The notes below the pieces were generated by a model. The model saw only the letters and a program-made list of their open reading frames with translations, was not told where the DNA came from and made no database searches. A program made the position numbers and the translations under genes. Of a stretch of DNA of 64,000 bases, positions 45,872 through 53,469 are shown piece after piece. The stretch is taken from positions 124,001-188,000 of the forward strand of contig NZ_LECT01000048.1 in assembly GCF_001027925.1 (NCBI RefSeq). Reading direction: 5' to 3'. Position 1 is the stretch's first letter, and each line of letters opens with the position of its first letter. The DNA comes from Rhodopirellula islandica. Lineage in GTDB: Bacteria; Planctomycetota; Planctomycetia; Pirellulales; Pirellulaceae.

Positions 45872-47611
45872 TCAAAATTCCAGCAACGCAACGATGAAGT
45901 GCACGACCAACACGTACAGCGTCGTCCATAAAACCGTTGCGGTGATGCAATGACTGACATCACCGGCTGAATGTTTGGGGGTAATCCCTTGATGGTAACC
46001 AATCGCCGCGGTGCCGAAACCACAAAGCAAGTTCTTTGCCAGCACCCAATCCCAACCTTTCCAACAGGTGATCAGGGATCCTCCGGTCGTATCGGGCGTG
46101 ATGGCACGAAAGAAGTGTTGTTGCCAGAAATGAACGCCAATTTCCGGATGCGAAAAGTTGAACGTGATGCGGCTGATCCAGTGCGAGGCGGTGAACGCGA
46201 TCCACTCCAAAATCGGTGTCGCAATCAGGAAGGCTGCCAAAATTGGAATCAGCAAGTACGCCGGGGCGCGAATCCCCAATGTCCGAAACGCATCCACCTG
46301 CCCACCATACTGCTTGACTCCCACGTCAGCGGCCACTGCCGCACCACACCGGGCCGCGATCAACACGGTCGCCAACACCGGCACCAAAATCCGATACAGC
46401 GCAAACCCGATCGAGGAGAGCAACTCATCGATCAACAACGGCTGGGTGTACAACCGAAACGGCAAAAACCGCAGCGTGAAATACGTGGTTGTGAATCCCG
46501 CAATCAAACCCGCGATGATCAAATAAACCCAGGCCGACGGACCACCCACCAATCGCAAATAGTGAGCGAGAAAACGCCCCGCCCACTTCACGCTAGGGAC
46601 CACCGGCCGCGCATCCCAAGGCAGCCTCGCGGCGGCGATCAAGCTGCGTCCCGTCGAATCCAAGAATCGTTGCGTTGCACGCCGGACCATCTCAACGGTC
46701 CGGGAAATTGGCTTTGTCACAACCTCGTTGAGCTGTGAAGGCGCCAGCGCCACCGATTCCATTTGTTCGGCGACATGGGACCACTCCGCTGGCTCGATCC
46801 GGCGGATGGTTTTCCCGGCGGAATCGAACAACAACACTTCGTCGGCAATCGGCAACAACGTCTCGTAGTCGTGCGTCACAACGATGCTGGTTCGACCGAA
46901 TCGAGACTGCGTCTCTCGAATCAAATCCGCGACTCGTTTTCCAGTCGCGGCATCCAACCCGGAGGTCGGTTCGTCGTAAAGAATGATTTCGGGCGCGGAT
47001 GCCAACGTCCTTGCGATCGCCAAACGTTGTTTCTGACCACCACTGAGTGCCGCCACAGGTGTCGACGCGGGCACACCAAGGAATTCCAACCAATCCGCCG
47101 CGCTATGCTGAGGCGATTCGCTGAGATCCGCACGGTGGTCAATCGCGAATTGAACGTTCGCGGTTGGCGAAAGTTCGTCGAACAATGCAAACTGCTGAAA
47201 AACGATTCCCGTTCGCGGCATCGACTCCGAATCAACGGACTCGCCTCGCCAGTGAATGTCACCGCTCCACTGAATCGCGTCGCCGTGCCGTGGCAAAATG
47301 CCCGCCAGGACTCTCAGCAGCACACTTTTCCCAGCACCACTGCCACCGACCAAAACGGTGATCTTGCCATCCGGAAAAGCCAGATGAGCATCTTGCAACA
47401 GCGTGCGTTGGCCTGCCGACACGCACAGATGGTCCAGAGTCAATGCGTCAGACAAAACGAACCGCCAAGTGAATGATGTCCATGCCAAGCGTAAGGGGTT
47501 GGGTTGAGCCGGACTGGAATGCTGACGAATCCCTCTACCAAGCAACGCATGATTGAAAACTGTCGAGTTTCGCTGCGTGGCCCAAGCACCGAAGAGGCGC
47601 CGAAACAACAC
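45872..47611 (-). CDS. One-chain Mla-type ABC transporter, ATPase-permease fusion
   Basis: About 579 residues. The first half is an ABC ATPase: Walker A VGGSGAGKS, Q-loop VFQQFALFDELS, signature LSGGQKQRLAIA, Walker B EIILYDEPTSGLD and a switch histidine in VVTHDYE. The second half is an MlaE/TTG2-type permease (IAGLIAGFTTTYFTLRF, VPVLATVLIAARCGAAVAADV). MlaF and MlaE are normally separate; here they form one polypeptide. Mla systems move phospholipids between membranes. No MCE-domain (MlaD) gene is seen beside it. The start is uncertain: the frame opens at 47611, while TTG 47455 lies just before the conserved domain. The small coiled-coil gene follows. Confidence 0.8.
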   Translation of the reverse strand: MLFRRLFGAWATQRNSTVFNHALLGRGIRQHSSPAQPNPLRLAWTSFTWRFVLSDALTLDHLCVSAGQRTLLQDAHLAFPDGKITVLVGGSGAGKSVLLRVLAGILPRHGDAIQWSGDIHWRGESVDSESMPRTGIVFQQFALFDELSPTANVQFAIDHRADLSESPQHSAADWLEFLGVPASTPVAALSGGQKQRLAIARTLASAPEIILYDEPTSGLDAATGKRVADLIRETQSRFGRTSIVVTHDYETLLPIADEVLLFDSAGKTIRRIEPAEWSHVAEQMESVALAPSQLNEVVTKPISRTVEMVRRATQRFLDSTGRSLIAAARLPWDARPVVPSVKWAGRFLAHYLRLVGGPSAWVYLIIAGLIAGFTTTYFTLRFLPFRLYTQPLLIDELLSSIGFALYRILVPVLATVLIAARCGAAVAADVGVKQYGGQVDAFRTLGIRAPAYLLIPILAAFLIATPILEWIAFTASHWISRITFNFSHPEIGVHFWQQHFFRAITPDTTGGSLITCWKGWDWVLAKNLLCGFGTAAIGYHQGITPKHSAGDVSHCITATVLWTTLYVLVVHFIVALLEF

Positions 47612-47735
47612 GCAAGAGTTTAGCGTGTGCCGGTTCCGTCGCCATCGGACTCCCTCAGACGAACTCGACGCAGGGGCCCCTCACCGGTTAAGCTTCGTCT
47701 TTGCTCACCAACCATCTCGCTCGCACTCAATCGCC

Positions 47736-48185
47736 GTGGCCAAACGTCCTGCTCATCCCCGTCCTCAAACCAAGTCCGCTCCCTGGTACGCCGATGGATT
47801 GCGTTTCGAATGCACTCAGTGCGGCGAGTGCTGCAGCGGTGAACCCGGCTATGTCTTCGTCGATGAAAACGAAATCGAAGGCCTGGCCAAGGAAATGAAG
47901 CTGGACCGAGAGGCGTTTGAGCACAAATTCCTGCGTCGCGTCGGCAACCAATTCAGCTTGATTGAATACCCCGACGGGGACTGCATTTTCCTGGACCCGA
48001 AGTCGCGACGGTGTATGGTTTACAACGCTCGCCCCATCCAGTGTCGCACCTGGCCATTCTGGGACAGCACCCTCGCTGGCCCCTCCGATTGGGAGGAAAC
48101 CTGCCAAGTCTGCCCGGGGGCAGGAAAAGGCAAGCTGTACAACTTTGACGAAATCGAGATTCGCCGGAAAGAAAAGTCGGTTTAA
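47736..48185 (+). CDS. YkgJ-family cysteine cluster protein
   Basis: 149 residues from the chosen GTG. Cysteines occur as CTQCGECC near the N-terminus and then singly (GDCIF, RRCMVY, IQCRTWPFW, TCQVC), the pattern of the YkgJ/CxxCxxCC family thought to bind zinc or an Fe-S cluster. The function of the family is not established. The upstream frame to 47553 is open but without similarity, so GTG 47736 (VAKRPAHPRPQ) was chosen. It is followed by the HU-like gene after about 140 bases. Confidence 0.8.
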   Translation: MAKRPAHPRPQTKSAPWYADGLRFECTQCGECCSGEPGYVFVDENEIEGLAKEMKLDREAFEHKFLRRVGNQFSLIEYPDGDCIFLDPKSRRCMVYNARPIQCRTWPFWDSTLAGPSDWEETCQVCPGAGKGKLYNFDEIEIRRKEKSV

Positions 48186-48327
48186 CTGGAGTGTAGCGGT
48201 TATGCCGGTCGATACGGTTCATCAGGGACCAACTCTTGCCTGCTTCGGCGGCTTGACCGGTTCCGACTTGAAACCTAAGCTGCCTTTGTAAGTCCATCAA
48301 TCACAATGGTTTGCGGAGCCAGCCGGG

Positions 48328-48753
48328 GTGACAAAAAAAGAAATCGTGCGCGTCATTTCCGAAGAACTCGGACTGACTCAGCAAGAAACCAAAGAGGTCG
48401 TGCAGCGGACGTTTGACTCGATCGTCGAAACCTTGGTGCGGGAAGGCCGCATTGAACTGAGGAACTTCGGCGTTTTCGAAGTCAAACCGCGAGCTGCTCG
48501 AAAAGCACGCAATCCAAAGACGGGACAACAAGTCGACGTGCCCGAAAAGTACGTCGTCACGTTCAAACCCGGCAAGGTGATGGAACAACGCGTCCGGCAA
48601 CTGTCCAGCGACAACCTGCCTGACACCTGGGTCATGCCTGTGGATCATGTGCCAACCTCCGGTTCTGCCGAGCGTCCGAACGAAACCGACGACCCGAACT
48701 CGAACCGTCCGCCAAACAGCCCCCCCAACAGCCCTTCGGGCAGTTGGCAATAG
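48328..48753 (+). CDS. HU/IHF-type DNA-binding protein with C-terminal tail
   Basis: 141 residues from GTG 48328. The first 90 are a typical HU/IHF fold: [36 protein letters not shown] and the DNA-arm motif ARNPKTGQ. About 50 extra residues form a polar Pro/Asn/Ser-rich tail ([18 protein letters not shown]). HU proteins bend and compact DNA. The tail is unusual and could mediate partner binding, or it may simply be disordered. The next small lipoprotein gene follows after 32 bases. Confidence 0.88.
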   Translation: MTKKEIVRVISEELGLTQQETKEVVQRTFDSIVETLVREGRIELRNFGVFEVKPRAARKARNPKTGQQVDVPEKYVVTFKPGKVMEQRVRQLSSDNLPDTWVMPVDHVPTSGSAERPNETDDPNSNRPPNSPPNSPSGSWQ

Positions 48754-48785
48754 AACGCACCGACAAGTTCACGGAGGAACTGACG

Positions 48786-49067
48786 ATGAAAAGCTCGCAA
48801 ACGACCGCGAAAACTAATTCTGCAGCCCGTCACGGCCAACGATCCGTCATGAGCCGTTTGGTTCTGGGATGCGTGTTGATGGCCGGCCTGGCCACCTCCG
48901 TTGGCTGCTTTGTGCCGATCTACTCCAGCCGACCTGAACGACGCGTTCAACAGTTGCTGTACACCTCGGAAGACCTGCGTTCTTTGGTCGACGAATGGGA
49001 GCGTTTCTGGTTCCTTGATTCGCCTTCGCACATGACCCCCATCCGTACTCACGGTGGCGTGCTCTAG
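48786..49067 (+). CDS. Small predicted lipoprotein, unknown function
   Basis: 93 residues. Hydrophobic helix VLGCVLMAGLATSVGC ends with a lipobox-like SVGC. The mature part is short and polar (RPERRVQQLLYTSEDL, WERFWFLDSPSHMTP). No known domain. A good Shine-Dalgarno GGAGGAA precedes ATG 48786, so the longer frame from 48744 is rejected. It is probably co-transcribed with the HU-like gene. Convergent with the next gene across a double hairpin. Confidence 0.7.
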   Translation: MKSSQTTAKTNSAARHGQRSVMSRLVLGCVLMAGLATSVGCFVPIYSSRPERRVQQLLYTSEDLRSLVDEWERFWFLDSPSHMTPIRTHGGVL

Positions 49068-49088
49068 GGCACCTGATTGTCTCAGACA

Positions 49089-49151
49089 GCGAGATTCATT
49101 GTGGATCTCGCCTGAGAATCAGAGCAAACGAAAGTCTTTCCGACTTTCGTT
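49089..49151. terminator. Double hairpin between convergent genes
   Basis: GCGAGAT (49089-49095) pairs with ATCTCGC (49105-49111), and AACGAAAGTC (49127-49136) pairs perfectly with GACTTTCGTT (49142-49151) around a five-base loop. It is placed between convergent genes, so bidirectional termination is likely, although T-runs are weak. Confidence 0.55.
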
Positions 49152-49289
49152 CATCAATCGCTCGGAAATCCATCTGGTTTTTGCAAGGCAGCAAAAGCCA
49201 TCCGGTGGCTTGAATCGGGTGGTTTCGCTCGACCGCCAGCATTGAAATTGGGAACTTTTCCCGAGGCGTTTGTTGCGAGTTTGGCCCTC

Positions 49290-49757
49290 TCAGGCCGAAC
49301 TGGACACGCTCGGCTGCATTCGCCGAATGAAGTGTCGCCCAGGCCAATCCAAAAGATGTCTTTCCCAACCGGCTCGTTTGAGATGCCGGTCGGTGATGCG
49401 GGCATTGCTCACGTGCGCCACGATGGCGTACGACTTCCGAAGCCGCGCGATTTCGTCGAGCACCTGAAACGCTCCGATCGCGGTTGCGAACCCCGTTGCA
49501 TCACCACTGCGAACGTAGTCCAGCGTCATGAACGCGTTCATCCCTCGCGGCACGTGGTAATCGAGACAGCAAACGTCTCCCTGCAACGCGGCGAATTTGG
49601 CTTGCCACCACACCTGAGCCACCGAGACAGGACTTCGCATCCCGTGCTGCTCGATTCGTTCCAACTTGCCGTCACGCATCACGATCCGGCCACAACGAAC
49701 GCGAGAAATCGCGTCTTCGTTGGTTTCGAGCTGGGTAAACGATCGGCGAATCCACAT
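49290..49757 (-). CDS. Conserved-looking protein, unknown function
   Basis: 155 residues from ATG 49757 (GTG 49805 would add 16). Composition is protein-like: MRDGKLERIEQHGMRSPV, FAALQGDVCCLDYHVPRGMN, HVSNARITDRHLKRAGWERH, and LLDWPGRHFIRRM near the end. The ending resembles a family I recall from planctomycetes, but the function is unknown and I cannot assign a fold with confidence. The antisense frame is also open here; the minus frame was chosen for its aromatic and charged pattern. It is divergent from the alpha/beta hydrolase gene, with the MITE-like element between them. Confidence 0.6.
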   Translation of the reverse strand: MWIRRSFTQLETNEDAISRVRCGRIVMRDGKLERIEQHGMRSPVSVAQVWWQAKFAALQGDVCCLDYHVPRGMNAFMTLDYVRSGDATGFATAIGAFQVLDEIARLRKSYAIVAHVSNARITDRHLKRAGWERHLLDWPGRHFIRRMQPSVSSSA

Positions 49758-49848
49758 GACGAGCGATTTTGAATGACGAGCGACTCGGAATAACGTCCTG
49801 GACACACGCGTGTCCGACCAGCGACAATTCGAAAGTGGGATCCGCCTG

Positions 49849-49979
49849 CTAGTGGTCCGTCAAAGTTAAAAGTGAGGGTTGATCGTAGTGGACGAGGCCA
49901 CGAGTCCTTGGATTTTACGCCAGTTCAGGACTCGTGGCCTCGTCCACTACCCTAAAAACAAGTCCTGACAGACCACTAG
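49849..49979. mobile_element. MITE-like element with nested inverted repeats
   Basis: 131 bp, non-coding. Terminal arms 49849-49862 (CTAGTGGTCCGTCA) and 49966-49979 (TGACAGACCACTAG) pair at 13 of 14 positions. A second, perfect 24-bp inverted repeat lies inside at 49885-49908 and 49927-49950, containing GGACGAGGCCACG. The outer and inner repeats together fold into a long hairpin with an 18-base central loop. No transposase is present. It sits in the divergent intergenic region between 49757 and 50129. The size and terminal repeats fit a MITE; target duplication is unclear. Confidence 0.7.
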
Positions 49980-50128
49980 TGGATTGTCAATCGCATCAGC
50001 CCTCCCCCCGTGCAAGCGACAGACTGGAAGCCGATCCCACTTTGCTGGACCAAGGTCCAACCCAAACCTAGCACGCGGATCGAATTCCTCCGCCTGATTG
50101 CTCCCGCCATCCCGTCGCTGAGTCCACG

Positions 50129-51172
50129 ATGCCCAACGAACCAGCCGCACATCCCGACCAATCCAACCTCACGGATCGCAGATCGGAAGAAGCGGATCGC
50201 CCCCGCGACCAGAAAGCTCGCCAACCAAAGGCGTCGATCCGCCGTCGGATCCTGCGAACATCGGGCTTGCTGGCGGTCATCTACGTCATCGTTTGCGTGG
50301 GATTGGTGGTCATGGAAACGCGTTTGCTATTCCCAGGTGCCTACTTCGACACCAGCATTCTGATGGACCCGAATCGCTTCAAACCCGACCATCCCACACC
50401 GGGCGTCGTGGAAACGATGAGCTACCCGGCGGTCGATGGAGCGGATCTGGAAGGCCGCTTGCTGATTCGCGAAGATGCGGACGACGTGGTTCTCTTTTTG
50501 CACGGCAACGGCATCCACGCAGACGAAATGGATGACTGGACTCGACGGTTGTCAGACAGTTGGAACGCGACGGTCCTGACCGCCGAGTACCGAGGCTTCC
50601 AGAGCGACGGGTTCACGCCCAGTGACACCAGCACGATCGAAGACGCGGTGTGTGCGATCGATGCCCTGTCCCACACCACCGGAACCCCCGTGTCAGAAAT
50701 CATGATCTACGGTCGATCGCTGGGGGGAGGTGTCGCCTGTGGATTGGTCGCTGCTCTGCATGAACGCGGCGATTCGATCGAGGCGTTGCTGCTGGACCGA
50801 ACCTTCGATAGCGCTGCCAGTGTCGGCGCGGATCGATTCTTCTTCCTGCCGGTGCGCTGGCTGATGAAGAACCAATACGACAGTGTTCAGGCCCTGCAAA
50901 ACTATGAAGGTGCTCTGGTCCAAATCCACGGCGTGCCGGACCGCATCGTGCCCCGAAAGAACGGGCGGGCCCTCTACGATTCACTGACGCTCGAACACAG
51001 CGACTGGATCGAACTGCCTGACATGTTCCACAACGATCGTCTGCCCACCAAGACACTGGACCAAGCCGGCCAAAAACTGAAAGCCCTTCGCGAACAAGCC
51101 TTCCCTGCAACGAACTCACCTGTCAGTGAACCGGACGCAGCCTCCAACGCAGATTCATCCTCCGCTGAATAG
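50129..51172 (+). CDS. Membrane-anchored alpha/beta hydrolase
   Basis: 347 residues. One membrane helix (GLLAVIYVIVCVGLVVM) near residue 50 precedes an alpha/beta hydrolase domain. Motifs are FLHGNG (oxyanion region), the nucleophile elbow GRSLGGGVA, and a late HND segment (LPDMFHNDRL) likely to supply the catalytic histidine. It is similar in design to BEM46/ABHD13-type serine hydrolases; the substrate is unknown. The C-terminal 25 residues are low complexity (SEPDAASNADSSSAE). The end overlaps the convergent TOPRIM gene by 18 bases. Confidence 0.82.
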   Translation: MPNEPAAHPDQSNLTDRRSEEADRPRDQKARQPKASIRRRILRTSGLLAVIYVIVCVGLVVMETRLLFPGAYFDTSILMDPNRFKPDHPTPGVVETMSYPAVDGADLEGRLLIREDADDVVLFLHGNGIHADEMDDWTRRLSDSWNATVLTAEYRGFQSDGFTPSDTSTIEDAVCAIDALSHTTGTPVSEIMIYGRSLGGGVACGLVAALHERGDSIEALLLDRTFDSAASVGADRFFFLPVRWLMKNQYDSVQALQNYEGALVQIHGVPDRIVPRKNGRALYDSLTLEHSDWIELPDMFHNDRLPTKTLDQAGQKLKALREQAFPATNSPVSEPDAASNADSSSAE

Positions 51173-51886
51173 CTGAACCGCAGAGGCCGCTTCCACTCGG
51201 CTCATCTCATCCGCCGCCCGGGTCCCCGGATCCACACAACAGGTTCGCAAGACTGCTGGTGGAATGCTACCCAATCCTCGGTGGCGAAATCGCTCGTAGT
51301 CGAACACGCCGGCTTCCGCCAACTTGGCCTCCATTCGTTGAGCATGATCCGGGTTGGATGCCACCAAGGTTCGATCCTGACCACGCGTTTCTCCCGACGC
51401 GACTCCCCGAATCCGAAACAAGAACATCGGTGGACGAACCACACACACTCGATGCTCCTCGAACAACTTGGGCGCGTACCGAAGCAAGAACCCCAGCACC
51501 AAGACGCCGCAATGGATGCCGTCAGCGTCGGGATCCATCAGCACAACCAATCTCGCATAGCGACATGTTTCAGCGGTTCGCAACGCGGCGATCCAGTCTT
51601 CGCCGGGATTGATCCGTCGATCCAATAACGTCGATGCAAATCGAGTCAGCACCTCGTTTCGAAGTGCCACGGATGCCGTGGCTTTGGCAACGTTCATCGG
51701 CTTGCCTTGCAGAGCCAAGATCGATTGCCGGGTTGCATCCCGAACTTGATTGACCGACTTCGCCGCGCTGTCGCCTTCGACGATCAGCAACTCGGCTTGG
51801 TCCGGTGTGACGCCCGTTCGCGCGGGATCGTCCATCGGATAGTGCACCGGGGCTTTGCCGTACGGGGCAAAGTACGGCCCGCTCAC
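51155..51886 (-). CDS. Stand-alone TOPRIM protein similar to gyrase B C-terminal part
   Basis: 243 residues. AELLIVEGDSAAKSVNQVRD matches the GyrB/ParE TOPRIM start, RYARLVVLMDPDADGIHCG matches the DxDxD metal site (Asp triad retained), and VVRPPMFLFRI and RHRGLGSIPPAVL match later GyrB blocks. The GHKL ATPase and transducer domains are missing, so it is about the C-terminal third of a GyrB. No gyrA partner lies nearby. The start overlaps the stop of the upstream kinase gene (ATGA at 51883-51886), implying coupled translation. It may be a dedicated DNA-processing subunit or a degenerate gyrase relic; the intact catalytic residues argue against simple decay. Confidence 0.78.
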   Translation of the reverse strand: MSGPYFAPYGKAPVHYPMDDPARTGVTPDQAELLIVEGDSAAKSVNQVRDATRQSILALQGKPMNVAKATASVALRNEVLTRFASTLLDRRINPGEDWIAALRTAETCRYARLVVLMDPDADGIHCGVLVLGFLLRYAPKLFEEHRVCVVRPPMFLFRIRGVASGETRGQDRTLVASNPDHAQRMEAKLAEAGVFDYERFRHRGLGSIPPAVLRTCCVDPGTRAADEMSRVEAASAVQLFSGG

Positions 51887-52866
51887 GGCACCGCGACGGT
51901 CAATGCACGAATATCCGCGATCAACTCACGCATCGATTGGTAGCGATCAGCGGGACGTTTCGCGATGGCCTTCATGACCACCGCGTCGACTTCTTTGGGA
52001 ATCCCATACTGGGGCGACTTTTCGCTGGGCGGTGGGACATCCGCGTGCTTGATGTTGTCAAACGTTTCGTCAATCGTTCGCCCCCGGAACGGCTCCCGAA
52101 TCGCCAGCGATTCGTACAGCACCACACCAGCACTGAAGATATCCGTTCGTTCATCGATCCCACGGTTCCCGTTGACTTGTTCGGGCGACATGTACAGCGG
52201 CGTGCCTGGACGTTGCCCGCCACCGGTCAAGGTCTGAAGTTGTGTTTCAGTTTTGGTCTCATGATCGGGCTGCATCTGTTGACGATGCAACGTCTGCGCA
52301 TCATCGGCGTGCCCCCAAACCTTGGCCACACCCCAATCGAGCAAGATGACTTCGCCAAAGTTGCCAACCCAAATGTTTTCGGGTTTGACGTCGCGGTGAA
52401 TCACCCCACGAGCGTGTGCGTAAGCCAGCGCCTGACAAGCATCGGCGACAATTTCCAAACGGCGTTGCAGCGGGAACGCGGCGACGGCGAGTTCATCCTT
52501 GCGAGCGATCCGCTTCAACGATTCAAACAGGTTCTCACCGGAGATCCGCTTCATCGTGAAGTACACGCCTTCAATATCATCGTCCCCAATCTCGTAGACC
52601 GGCACCGTGTTGGGGTGCTGCAACTGAGCCGTGACGCGAGCCTCCCGCAGCAAACGCCGACGTTCGTAGCGATCCGTTCGAATCTCTGGCAACAGCTTCT
52701 TGATCGCCACCGTTCGGCCAATGACCGAATCGACCCCGGCCTGCAAAACCGCCGTGGCACCACGTGCCATCTCGCGCAGTCCCGTGTATCGCTTCAGCCC
52801 CTGGGGCGGAGGCGATGGGATGTCGTTGTCGGTACCAGCCAGAATGATGGTCGATTCATTGCTCAT
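51883..52866 (-). CDS. Ser/Thr protein kinase, cytoplasmic
   Basis: 327 residues from ATG 52866. A complete kinase core is visible: VAIKK (ATP lysine), HRDVKPEN (catalytic loop), DWG in place of DFG (ILLDWGVAKV), and PGTPLYMSPEQVNGNRG (activation segment end). There is no transmembrane helix or extracellular sensor, so it is a soluble kinase. The glycine-rich loop (REMARGATAVLQ) is weak. It overlaps the TOPRIM gene downstream by four bases, so the TOPRIM protein is a candidate substrate or partner, which is inference. The frame opens at 52893, but 52866 is the better ATG. Confidence 0.87.
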   Translation of the reverse strand: MSNESTIILAGTDNDIPSPPPQGLKRYTGLREMARGATAVLQAGVDSVIGRTVAIKKLLPEIRTDRYERRRLLREARVTAQLQHPNTVPVYEIGDDDIEGVYFTMKRISGENLFESLKRIARKDELAVAAFPLQRRLEIVADACQALAYAHARGVIHRDVKPENIWVGNFGEVILLDWGVAKVWGHADDAQTLHRQQMQPDHETKTETQLQTLTGGGQRPGTPLYMSPEQVNGNRGIDERTDIFSAGVVLYESLAIREPFRGRTIDETFDNIKHADVPPPSEKSPQYGIPKEVDAVVMKAIAKRPADRYQSMRELIADIRALTVAVP

Positions 52867-53160
52867 CTTCGAATTGTATCCTGCACCTGCCATTGCCGAC
52901 CACTGGCCATCCTGTCGTCAAAAGCAACGCACCGTCCCTTCCTCTTTTGCCTTTTCCTCTTCCTGTCTTCGAACTTGCCACGCCCACATGATGCTGCGTT
53001 CCGAGGGTCGACGCACGCACGAGCGAATGGCTCAAGATGCAACGCCGTTCCACGCGACCTTCCCCCAACCAGATCGAGTATCCTCAACGTCCGCTTGGCA
53101 TCAACGATCCCCCCTGTCTTCTCTTCACCAAATTTTCATTTCTCCCTGCTGAACAAACCG

Positions 53161-53469
53161 ATGACTCAATCGATCCCACCGGAAGGCCCCCATTCCCCCA
53201 GCGGAACATCCCCATCTGCGGACGACGACGCAACACTGGTCACCGTGGCCGAACGTCCGACTGAGCCTGCGGCAGCGGTTCTGGTCAACATCCTTGCTGA
53301 TGTCGGTATCCGTGCCGTCGCCGTTGGAGGTTTCACCGCCGGATTCGCGGCGGAAGCCCCGGGATGGGTCCAAGTCAAAACGTTCGAGCGGGACGCCGCC
53401 AAAGCTCGTGAAATCATCGCCCAAATCAAATCGGAGCCACTCGAATCCGATTCATTCGACTCCGAGTGA
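53161..53469 (+). CDS. DUF2007-like small protein
   Basis: 102 residues. A single small alpha/beta domain with TLVTVAERPTEPAAAVLVNI and WVQVKTFERDAAKAREIIAQ fits the DUF2007/putative signal-transducing protein fold (ligand-binding, ACT-like). It has no membrane segment. ATG 53161 is used; the long open frame upstream to 51937 is antisense to the kinase gene and is rejected. Its stop overlaps the next GTG start (GTGA at 53466-53469). Confidence 0.72.
   Translation: MTQSIPPEGPHSPSGTSPSADDDATLVTVAERPTEPAAAVLVNILADVGIRAVAVGGFTAGFAAEAPGWVQVKTFERDAAKAREIIAQIKSEPLESDSFDSE

Noticed and set aside
47553-47735. N-terminal extension of the YkgJ-type protein
   Set aside because: Lacks similarity and overlaps the ABC transporter start region; GTG 47736 is a better start.
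49242-49772. 176-residue plus-strand frame
   Set aside because: Antisense to the minus-strand frame at 49290-49757, which has the more protein-like pattern; the choice is not certain.
51937-53469. 510-residue plus-strand frame ending in the DUF2007-like gene
   Set aside because: Its first 400 residues are antisense to the kinase with clear HRDVKPEN motif; only the part from 53161 is protein-like.
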